Source: an uncultured Methylobacillus sp.
Lineage (GTDB): Bacteria > Pseudomonadota > Gammaproteobacteria > Burkholderiales > Methylophilaceae
Length of the DNA: 6,051 bases
Direction of reading: 5' to 3'
NCBI GenBank assembly: GCA_946478965.1
Contig: CAMLDQ010000098.1
Span: 1 to 6,051 of the forward strand
The notes under the pieces are model-generated. The model was not told where the DNA came from and searched no databases. It saw only the letters and a program-made list of their open reading frames with translations. Position 1 is the stretch's first letter. Every line of letters begins with the position of its first letter. The translations under genes and the position numbers were made by a program. Below are positions 1 through 5,590 of the stretch, in pieces.

Positions 1-1
1 C

Positions 2-142
2 GGCCAGCGCCCTCCCCGGGAACTGCGGCAGGCCAGTCTGCCGGAACTGTGGCAATGGGCCACAGAACACTGGCAGACTGGCCGCATCCCGGCCGTGACC
101 GACCAGCCCTTTACAGCCCAGCGCGACTCTCGACTTGACTGA
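2..142 (+). CDS. C-terminal fragment of an unidentified protein
   Basis: This frame is open from the left edge and ends at TGA (140-142), giving 46 residues. The fragment is rich in Trp, Gln and Arg and ends in a polar tail (AQRDSRLD). Codon use (CTG, CGC, CCG, GAA) resembles the neighbouring genes, and the residue mix looks like a genuine protein end rather than a random frame. The other two forward frames give poorer sequence. A short internal repetition is visible: REL-RQ followed eight residues later by PEL-WQ, encoded by two near-identical 12-mers. The gene converges on the chemoreceptor gene and the two 3' ends overlap by 32 bp. I do not recognise the family and assign no function. The 5' part lies outside the window, and coding status rests only on composition and a clean stop. 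Confidence 0.5.
   Translation, partial: GQRPPRELRQASLPELWQWATEHWQTGRIPAVTDQPFTAQRDSRLD
19..54 (+). repeat. Imperfect 12-bp direct repeat
   Basis: GGAACTGCGGCA (19-30) and GGAACTGTGGCA (43-54) match at 11 of 12 positions, 24 bp apart and in the same reading frame. They give the repeated protein pattern EL-x-Q. The second copy overlaps the inner arm of the hairpin at 31-83. It may simply reflect a repeated helix pattern in the protein. Confidence 0.5.
31..83. repeat. Nested inverted repeat (long hairpin)
   Basis: A perfect 12-bp inverted repeat (GGCCAGTCTGCC at 31-42, GGCAGACTGGCC at 72-83) encloses a second perfect 7-bp inverted repeat (CTGTGGC at 47-53, GCCACAG at 59-65) with a 5-nt loop. 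Together they give 19 base pairs within 53 nt, with a small asymmetric internal loop. It lies inside the C-terminal codons of the rightward gene and 28 nt beyond the stop of the leftward chemoreceptor gene. No T tract follows on either strand, so it is not a canonical intrinsic terminator. It could act as a 3'-end stabiliser, a processing site or a transcription barrier between converging genes; that role is an inference. Confidence 0.7.
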
Positions 143-2306
143 CCTGGAACTGCCCGGCCAAGCTGTGTAGGCGCTTTGCCGTCTGGCGTGCTTGCACCAC
201 AGTGTAGTTCAGCTCGTCCAGCGCGCCACGCATCGACGAAGTCACGTTCGCAACACCGCGTACCTGTCCGCCGTAAGCGTACGCTCCCTGGGAGATTTCC
301 TGCAGCAGGACCAGCATGCGTTCCATGATGTCCTGCATGCCGCTGTTATCGCTCGCAGTTTCCTCCGCCAGGCGCAGCCCCTCTTCCATACGGCTCATGC
401 CGGTGTCCATGTTGGCCACCGCATCCTTGGCCTTGCTTTGCACGGTCGAGATCATGTTGCGGATTTCACTGGTCGCCTGTGCCGTGCGTTCCGCCAGCTT
501 GCGCACTTCATCGGCCACCACGGCAAAACCGCGGCCGGATTCGCCCGCGCGCGCCGCTTCGATGGCCGCATTCAGCGCCAGCAGATTGGTCTGGTCCGCA
601 ATATCGTTGATCACACCGACAATTTTTCCAATCTGGTCTGTGCTGGAACTCAGGTCGCGGATGGTGCCGGTGGAAACATCGATGGACTGACGAATATCCT
701 TGGTGCGCTGCTGCACCACGGCAAGCTGCTGCTGCGAATTGACCACCGCCTGCTGCATGGCCGCACGGATATCGCCTGTGGTCTGGTTGGCCGAGTCGAT
801 GTCCGCCATCTGTTTTTCGAGCAGCACGAGAATCGCCTGCACCGCATCCAGCACCTGCACGCTGGATTCCATGGCATGGCTGTTACGCTGCTGCATGCTG
901 TCGTGATTGACATTGATTTCATCCGTCGCCACGATAACCCGGCTCACCGTCGTATCGAGGGTATCGATAAAGCTGTTGACCCATTGCGCCATCACCGCGA
1001 TCTCGTCGGTAGCCGCCTCGTTACGCTCGAAACGCTGCGAAAGGTTGCCGCCGCCTTCGGCCAGATTGCGGATGACGCGCGCCATGGAACGCATGCGCTC
1101 GGTAATCGGGCAGACCGAAAACTTGTAGAACAGCAGCGAAGCCAATGCGATCAGGCCGAGTTGCACCAATGCCGTCTGCAACCCTGACAAATGGAGGAAA
1201 TACGAAACCCCTGCGTCCACCAGCCAGAAACCGAGCAGTATGGAAAGGAAGGATTTTTTCTGGCGGTAGGCAATCGATCGGAAACGGTAGGCCTCTTCCA
1301 GATCCGCCTCGCACATCATGCCCCAGGTATCCGGAGAACCGGGCATGGTGAACGTTACCCCCTTGCCGATCACCGGAATATGGCGGTAATCGGAGTAGCC
1401 CGGATAGGTGACGAACATGTTCTCGCCCTTGCGCATCGTTTCCCGCACACCGGGGTGCAACTGGCCGGTTGCCGGGTCGTTGAACACCAGTTCGAGCTCG
1501 GTGTGATTCTTGACGGTAACGGTGCCGAAGGCAGTGCGCACGCCCTGTTTGAGGTTGTCACCCAGGCTGAAGGTATTATCCTCGAAGCGCGAGCGCGAAA
1601 GCGCGGTACCCGGCTTGATGGAAAGATCGAAGCCGGGCTTCACCATGAACAGGTAGTTGTCGCCCGACTCGATGAATACGTGCCCGGCTTCGCGCTGGAT
1701 GATGTCGCCGATGACGTCGTTCGGCACACGTCCGCACAGGCAGCCGACGGTGATGCCATCGCATACCAGCGGCTGGTAGAACATCAAGGTGACCGCGTCG
1801 TGGAATTTGGAAGAGCTGGGTCCCAGCGCCAGGGTTTTCTGGTCGACATAAGGGCCGTGCAGGAAGCGCTCGCGCAAACCGCGCTTGACGGCCTCGTGCG
1901 GCAAGTCCTTCGCGCCCTTGCGTCCCTGGCGGCTGGATGCGAGCACCAATCCGTCCTTATCGATGACGAACACCTCGGAACAATCGCGCAACGCAGAGAC
2001 CTTGCGGCGCAATGCGGCTTCGTCTATTTCCGGGAACTCGAACTCGACTTCCTTGGCCAGATGTTCGAGCAATTCCCATTGCTGACGGCACCAGCCTTGC
2101 AGCATATTGACCCGATTCGAGGCGATACCCTCGAAGGTCTGTTCCAGAACGGGATAACGGCGGCGGTTGAGTAGACAGGCCCAACGCATCGCCAACTTTC
2201 CGGTTTTTCCAAACACGGGCAGCCAGCTGCGCTCGGCGCTGGACAGGTTCATCTGAACACTTTTCAGCACGGTGAACAACTCCTCTTTGAGCAATGTGTG
2301 CGTCAT
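111..2306 (-). CDS. Methyl-accepting chemotaxis protein, N-terminal sensor plus membrane hairpin
   Basis: Chemoreceptor that would control CheA/CheW and so flagellar rotation. The 731 residues run: N-terminal sensory region (about 1-345) with a PAS/Cache-like strand [14 protein letters not shown] near 112-125 and a long second part (about 205-340); two hydrophobic helices (about 353-371 and 378-396) with a very short loop; HAMP (about 398-452); and a methyl-accepting coiled coil with the highly conserved tip [19 protein letters not shown] at 571-589, then [17 protein letters not shown]. No N-terminal signal anchor is visible, so by simple topology the sensor is cytoplasmic, unlike the usual receptor with a periplasmic sensor. 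No CheR-docking NWETF-type tail is present; the protein ends ESRAGL. The sensor is cysteine-rich (C44, C73, C109, C182, C189, C191, C332). The ligand is unknown. The start is uncertain: ATG at 2306 has no Shine-Dalgarno, whereas GTG at codon 13 (2270) follows GAGGAG and would give 719 residues. Transcribed divergently from hslO. Confidence 0.93.
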   Translation of the reverse strand: MTHTLLKEELFTVLKSVQMNLSSAERSWLPVFGKTGKLAMRWACLLNRRRYPVLEQTFEGIASNRVNMLQGWCRQQWELLEHLAKEVEFEFPEIDEAALRRKVSALRDCSEVFVIDKDGLVLASSRQGRKGAKDLPHEAVKRGLRERFLHGPYVDQKTLALGPSSSKFHDAVTLMFYQPLVCDGITVGCLCGRVPNDVIGDIIQREAGHVFIESGDNYLFMVKPGFDLSIKPGTALSRSRFEDNTFSLGDNLKQGVRTAFGTVTVKNHTELELVFNDPATGQLHPGVRETMRKGENMFVTYPGYSDYRHIPVIGKGVTFTMPGSPDTWGMMCEADLEEAYRFRSIAYRQKKSFLSILLGFWLVDAGVSYFLHLSGLQTALVQLGLIALASLLFYKFSVCPITERMRSMARVIRNLAEGGGNLSQRFERNEAATDEIAVMAQWVNSFIDTLDTTVSRVIVATDEINVNHDSMQQRNSHAMESSVQVLDAVQAILVLLEKQMADIDSANQTTGDIRAAMQQAVVNSQQQLAVVQQRTKDIRQSIDVSTGTIRDLSSSTDQIGKIVGVINDIADQTNLLALNAAIEAARAGESGRGFAVVADEVRKLAERTAQATSEIRNMISTVQSKAKDAVANMDTGMSRMEEGLRLAEETASDNSGMQDIMERMLVLLQEISQGAYAYGGQVRGVANVTSSMRGALDELNYTVVQARQTAKRLHSLAGQFQVSQVESRAGL
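2280..2285 (-). promoter_or_regulatory. Strong Shine-Dalgarno within the annotated chemoreceptor start
   Basis: On the minus strand GAGGAG lies 9 nt before a GTG (2270-2268) that is codon 13 of the chemoreceptor frame. The first ATG (2306-2304) has no purine-rich site in front of it and would sit only about 10 nt from the start of transcription if the predicted promoter is right. This favours GTG at 2270 as the true start. GAG GAG also encodes Glu-Glu here, so coincidence is possible. Confidence 0.4.
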
Positions 2307-2322
2307 CGTTAACGCACGCGGG

Positions 2323-2349
2323 ATTCTAGCAAAATTACATATACCTCAA
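2323..2349 (-). promoter_or_regulatory. Candidate sigma70 promoter of the chemoreceptor gene
   Basis: On the minus strand TGCTAGAAT (2331-2323) is an extended -10 (TG-N-TAGAAT, five of six matches to TATAAT). A weak -35, TTGAGG (2349-2344), lies 15 bp upstream, which is shorter than the usual 17, so the extended -10 would be the main determinant. The predicted start near 2316 leaves a leader suited to the GTG start at 2270 rather than the ATG at 2306. I found no sigma28-type flagellar promoter (TAAA with GCCGATAA) here. Confidence 0.35.
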
Positions 2350-2422
2350 ATGGGTTAGCAAACCTCATGCCATGCCCGACAACCTGCTGGTGCGAATATC
2401 CATCACCGGCCAGAGTTTGCTA
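2327..2422. repeat. Three copies of heptamer TTTGCTA in the divergent promoter region
   Basis: TTTGCTA occurs on the minus strand at 2333-2327 and 2362-2356 and on the plus strand at 2416-2422. The outer two copies each run into a candidate extended -10 (TTTGCTAGAAT for the chemoreceptor gene, TTTGCTATCAT for hslO). The middle copy continues AACCCA and has no clear promoter role. The copies could be related promoter cores or binding sites for a shared regulator. The region 2307-2457 otherwise holds only short, unremarkable inverted repeats. Confidence 0.5.
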
Positions 2423-2426
2423 TCAT
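2418..2426 (+). promoter_or_regulatory. Candidate extended -10 promoter of hslO
   Basis: TGCTATCAT is an extended -10 motif (TG-N-TATCAT, five of six matches to TATAAT). No good -35 lies 16-18 bp upstream. Transcription would begin near 2433, so the in-frame ATG at 2425 would fall inside the promoter and the ATG at 2458 would be used after a leader of about 25 nt. No convincing heat-shock sigma32 promoter was found, although hslO is heat-shock controlled in Escherichia coli. Confidence 0.3.
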
Positions 2427-2457
2427 GCCCATCCCGCTTAGATTCCCTGCCAATACC

Positions 2458-3336
2458 ATGGCCGCACACGATTCCAGCCTTTCCCGCTTTATTTTCGAAC
2501 ACGCGCCGATACGGGGCGGAATTACGCGCATCGGCCAGCCATGGCGAACCATACTCGCGCATCACGACTACCCCGCACCCTTGAAGAACATCCTCGGAGA
2601 ACTGGTAGCGGCGAGCACGCTGCTGGCCGCAACGCTCAAGCTGGAAGGCTCGCTGATCCTGCAGATACAGGGTTCCGGTCCTGTTTCACTGGTGGTGGTG
2701 GAATGCTCGGGCGATCTCAAACTGCGCGCCACGGCAAAGTGGACGGGCGAACTGACGCAAACCACTCTGGCCGAGCTGGTCGGCAACGGGCGTTTCGTCA
2801 TCACCCTGGACCCGAAAAACGGTGGGCAAACCTATCAGGGCATCGTACCGCTGGAAGGCGGCAGCGTAGCTGAGATCCTGCAGAATTACATGGCGCGTTC
2901 GGAGCAACTGGAAACGCATCTGACGCTGACAGCCGACGAAACCAGTGCGGCCGGCATGCTGCTGCAGAAAATGCCGGAAAGCGCGAGCATCGACCCGGAC
3001 GCCTGGAATCGCGCCGGACACCTGGCCTCGACGCTGGCGCCACAGGAACTTCGCGACCTTGATGCCGCGCAGTTTCTGCACCGCTTGTTCCATGAGGAAG
3101 ACGTACGCCTGTTCGAGGCGCAAACGGTCGAATTCAGCTGCAGCTGCTCGCGCGAAAGTGTCGCCAGCATGCTGCGCATGCTGGGCTATGACGAAATCAA
3201 GAGCATCCTGGCCGAACGGGGAAATCTGGAAATTCACTGCGAATTCTGCAACCGGCGGTACGAGTTCGACGCCGTCGATGCAGAGCAGGTGTTTGCTGCG
3301 GACGTTACCGTGCCGGGCAGCAAAACGCGCCACTAA
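2458..3336 (+). CDS. hslO: Hsp33 redox-regulated molecular chaperone
   Basis: Cytoplasmic holdase. In the family, the reduced protein binds zinc through four cysteines and is inactive; oxidants such as peroxide or hypochlorite form disulfides, release zinc and expose a surface that holds unfolding proteins. Here the start ATG at 2458 gives 292 residues, close to the E. coli protein. The four zinc-ligand cysteines are intact as CxC (C228, C230) and CxxC (C261, C264) near the C-terminus. Family patterns include SRFIFEHAPIRG near the N-terminus, HDYPAPLKNILGEL, a LKLEGSLILQIQGSGP strand region, YMARSEQL, GMLLQKMP and LHRLFHEEDVRLF. An additional cysteine, C83 (VECSG), lies outside the redox switch. 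An in-frame ATG at 2425 would add 11 residues but overlaps the likely promoter; neither start has a good Shine-Dalgarno. The gene is divergent from the chemoreceptor gene and its stop is 3 bp from that of the converging c-di-GMP gene. Confidence 0.97.
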   Translation: MAAHDSSLSRFIFEHAPIRGGITRIGQPWRTILAHHDYPAPLKNILGELVAASTLLAATLKLEGSLILQIQGSGPVSLVVVECSGDLKLRATAKWTGELTQTTLAELVGNGRFVITLDPKNGGQTYQGIVPLEGGSVAEILQNYMARSEQLETHLTLTADETSAAGMLLQKMPESASIDPDAWNRAGHLASTLAPQELRDLDAAQFLHRLFHEEDVRLFEAQTVEFSCSCSRESVASMLRMLGYDEIKSILAERGNLEIHCEFCNRRYEFDAVDAEQVFAADVTVPGSKTRH

Positions 3337-3339
3337 ACC

Positions 3340-5514
3340 CTATCCGGCCGAACGGCCGAGCAGTGCAACAAAGTCCTGGGACGACAACGGCTTGCTGAAA
3401 TAGTAGCCCTGCAGCTCGTCGCAGCCGATACCACGCAGGTAATCGTGCTGGTAACGGGTTTCCACGCCTTCCGCGATGACCTTCAAGTTCAGGCTATGCC
3501 CCAGCGCAACGATCGCGCGCAGGATCGCCATGTTGGCGGCCTCTGTCTCCAGATCGGCAACGAACGCCCGATCGATCTTCAAACGTTCGATCGGAAAATC
3601 CTTGAGGTAAGCCATACTGGAATACCCGGTGCCGAAATCGTCAATAGCCAGGGAAACACCTATCGACTTGAGGTCGTGCAAGGTCTCGATGAACTTCCGG
3701 GTGTCGTGCGCCAGCATGCTTTCGGTAATTTCAAGTTCCAGGCAGTCCGCATCGAGTTGCGCTTCGCGCAAGGCCTCTTCCACCATGCTGGCAAGCCCCG
3801 GCTGGCGGAACTGGCGCGGTGAAACATTGATCGCGATGGGTAACGGACACCCGTGCATCTGCTTTAGGGCGACCGCCATGCGGCAGGCCTCCGCCAGTAC
3901 CCAGCGGCCGATTTCCTCAATGAGGCCTGTCTCCTCTGCCACCGGGATAAAGCTCGATGGCGATATCATCGCTTCGCCAGCCGGCTGCCAGCGGATCAGG
4001 GCCTCGGCGCCGCAGATCGTCCCTTTGGCAAAATCCATCTTCGGCTGGTAGTAGAGCATGAATTCGTCATTTTCCAGCGCCCGGCGCAGTTTGTATTCGG
4101 TATCCAGGCGCTCTACCAGCCTGGTATTAAGCTCCTTGGTATAGAACTGGAAATTGTTCCGCCCGGCCTGCTTGGCCTTGTACATTGCGGAGTCGGCGTT
4201 TTTGAGCAAGGTGCTGTAATCCTGCCCATCGTCCGGATAGAGGCTGACGCCAATGCTGCAGGAAATTTCATAATCCCAGTTATTGATAGAGAACGGCTGG
4301 GCCACCGAGGCCAGTATTCGCTGCATGGTCTGCCCGATCTCCTCGACTTTCTGCTGGCTAGCCAGCAGCAGCACGAATTCGTCCCCGCCCAGCCGCACCA
4401 CCGTGTCTGACTCCCGCACGCAGCCGCTCAGCCGTTCGGCCATCATCACCAGCAAATCATCGCCAATATGATGCCCCATGCTGTCGTTGATCAGCTTGAA
4501 CTGATCCAGATCGACGAATGCCACGGCCAACTTGCTATGGTAACGATCGGCAAAACTGATGCACTGCTGCAAGCGGTCCGTCAGCAGCGCTCGGTTCGGC
4601 AAGCCGGTCAGGCTGTCATGCGTGGCCTGGTACTCGATCTGCTGCTCGTACATCTTGCGCTCGGTGATATCTTCCACCGTACCTTCGTAGAACATCAGAT
4701 TGCCATCGGCATCGCGCACTTCACGCGCATTTTCGGTAATCCAGATGATGTCGCCGTTTTTGCGGTACACCTGCGCTTCGAAATGCTCCACGCGGCCGTG
4801 GTCGCGCATCTGGCTGATGAATTCTTCGCGTTTGCCCGACTCCACGTATAGCTGCTTCTGGATATCCGAAATGCTGCGTATCAGGTCATCGGGCGATTCA
4901 TAGCCATAGATACGCGCCAGTGCCGGGTTGAAGTTCAGGTACTTTCCGGAGGGCGTTGTCTGGTAGATGCCTTCCAGCGCATTTTCGAAAATAGACCGGT
5001 AACGTTCCTCGGCCTCGAGTGCCGTTTCCTCGCTGCGCTTCCGTTGCGTGATGTCCTGGATGAAGCCTTCCAGTGCTTCGATTTTTCCGTCGGCGTTGTA
5101 TAGCGGACTGCCCCGCTCCAGCACCCAGCGCACCTCGCCATCGGCGCGCACGATGCGATACTCGGCTTCAAAACGTTCACTCAGCCTTACGGCATTAAGC
5201 AACCGCTCGCGCACCCAAAAACGATCATCCGCATGAGTAATGGCTTCGTAAGAGATACGGCGGTTATGGAGCAGGTCGGCAGGCAGGTAGCCCGTCAGGC
5301 TATGACAACCCTGGCTGACAAACAGCATGGTCCAGCGCTCATCGCAAAGGCAGCAATACACCATGCCTTCGAGGTTATTCAGGAGAGAATCGAGCATGCG
5401 CTCGCTATCCTGCAGCAAGGCGCGGATATTCGGACTCATGGCGCTATCCCGGGCATAGGGCTGCACCGACCCTTCATCCACCACCCGGATGTCCAAAACG
5501 CTTTGTCGACTCAT
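3340..5514 (-). CDS. PAS-PAS-GGDEF-EAL cyclic-di-GMP turnover protein
   Basis: Probable signalling enzyme that makes and/or degrades c-di-GMP and so shifts cells between swimming and surface growth. The 724 residues run: polar N-terminus; PAS 1 (about 38-157); PAS 2 (about 168-286) ending in the usual DITERK linker; GGDEF (about 291-452); EAL (about 462-718). No signal peptide or membrane helix is visible, so it is cytosolic. The cyclase signature RLGGDEF (GGDEF at 376-380) is intact, and an inhibitory RxxD site (RESD, 367-370) sits five residues before it. The phosphodiesterase set is also complete by family alignment from memory: EAL (E504), N563, E595, D625-D626, K646, E682, Q702. Both activities are therefore possible; which dominates cannot be read from sequence. 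PAS 1 carries a CCxC cluster (C54, C55, C57). The ATG at 5514 lacks a ribosome site at normal spacing, and a 20-codon ORF overlaps it; ATG at codon 26 (5439) is an alternative. Lies 75 nt downstream of the methyltransferase gene, possibly co-transcribed. Confidence 0.95.
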   Translation of the reverse strand: MSRQSVLDIRVVDEGSVQPYARDSAMSPNIRALLQDSERMLDSLLNNLEGMVYCCLCDERWTMLFVSQGCHSLTGYLPADLLHNRRISYEAITHADDRFWVRERLLNAVRLSERFEAEYRIVRADGEVRWVLERGSPLYNADGKIEALEGFIQDITQRKRSEETALEAEERYRSIFENALEGIYQTTPSGKYLNFNPALARIYGYESPDDLIRSISDIQKQLYVESGKREEFISQMRDHGRVEHFEAQVYRKNGDIIWITENAREVRDADGNLMFYEGTVEDITERKMYEQQIEYQATHDSLTGLPNRALLTDRLQQCISFADRYHSKLAVAFVDLDQFKLINDSMGHHIGDDLLVMMAERLSGCVRESDTVVRLGGDEFVLLLASQQKVEEIGQTMQRILASVAQPFSINNWDYEISCSIGVSLYPDDGQDYSTLLKNADSAMYKAKQAGRNNFQFYTKELNTRLVERLDTEYKLRRALENDEFMLYYQPKMDFAKGTICGAEALIRWQPAGEAMISPSSFIPVAEETGLIEEIGRWVLAEACRMAVALKQMHGCPLPIAINVSPRQFRQPGLASMVEEALREAQLDADCLELEITESMLAHDTRKFIETLHDLKSIGVSLAIDDFGTGYSSMAYLKDFPIERLKIDRAFVADLETEAANMAILRAIVALGHSLNLKVIAEGVETRYQHDYLRGIGCDELQGYYFSKPLSSQDFVALLGRSAG

Positions 5515-5536
5515 GCCCGTATGTAGCAGTTTTCAT
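5474..5536 (-). CDS. Possible 20-codon leader ORF overlapping the PAS-GGDEF-EAL start
   Basis: On the minus strand an ATG at 5536 is followed by 19 more sense codons and TGA at 5476-5474. The predicted peptide begins MKTATYGHES and ends in three glycines. It is preceded by GGAGAGG at good spacing, the best ribosome site near the c-di-GMP gene. It overlaps the first 41 nt of that gene in another frame. In the frame of the c-di-GMP gene a TGA overlaps this ATG (as ATGA), so that frame cannot begin at the strong site. The peptide resembles nothing I know. It could be a translated leader that couples or limits expression of the enzyme, or a chance ORF. Confidence 0.3.
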   Translation of the reverse strand: MKTATYGHESTKRFGHPGGG

Positions 5537-5541
5537 GCCTA

Positions 5542-5548
5542 CCTCTCC
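5542..5548 (-). promoter_or_regulatory. Strong Shine-Dalgarno serving the leader ORF
   Basis: The minus strand reads GGAGAGG, then TAGGC, then ATG at 5536-5534. GGAG ends 8 nt before that ATG, which is good spacing. The annotated ATG of the c-di-GMP gene at 5514 is about 27 nt from the site and in another frame, so this site does not serve it directly. It decides in favour of translation entering the short leader frame. Confidence 0.5.
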
Positions 5549-5556
5549 GCTCAGCG

Positions 5557-5590
5557 CATCGGCATGTCCCGCACTCGCACTCATCGGCAT
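5557..5590. repeat. 9-bp direct repeat and tandem hexamer between two minus-strand genes
   Basis: CATCGGCAT occurs at 5557-5565 and 5582-5590, 25 bp apart. The second copy ends on the last base of the methyltransferase stop codon. Between them GCACTC is duplicated in tandem (5571-5582). The 75-nt gap 5515-5589 otherwise holds the leader-ORF ribosome site, and I see no terminator in it. The core resembles the GCCGATAA box of sigma28 promoters on the minus strand, but no TAAA box lies at the right distance. Confidence 0.45.

Noticed and set aside
1251..1259. T-rich run at about 1254-1259 as a terminator
   Set aside because: It lies inside chemoreceptor coding sequence and has no adjoining stem.
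192..2174. Two long plus-strand open frames of 331 and 327 codons, in the same frame, opposite the chemoreceptor gene
   Set aside because: They are the antisense shadow of a GC-rich gene with strong codon bias. The peptides are His/Arg/Ala-rich with no recognisable domain, while the minus strand carries unmistakable chemoreceptor motifs.
2345..2368. Heat-shock sigma32 promoter for hslO (CTCAAA with CCTCAT)
   Set aside because: Both boxes match poorly and the 12-bp spacing is too short.
2425..2457. Upstream ATG adding 11 residues to Hsp33
   Set aside because: It overlaps the likely -10 element, has no ribosome site, and makes the protein longer than the E. coli protein. ATG at 2458 fits the family N-terminus.
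2686..3333. A 215-codon minus-strand open frame opposite hslO
   Set aside because: Shadow of hslO; no family features, whereas the plus strand carries the complete Hsp33 signature.
3345..3358. Hairpin CGGCC-GAAC-GGCCG as a terminator for hslO
   Set aside because: Only 5 bp, with no T tract on either strand, and inside the C-terminal codons of the converging gene.
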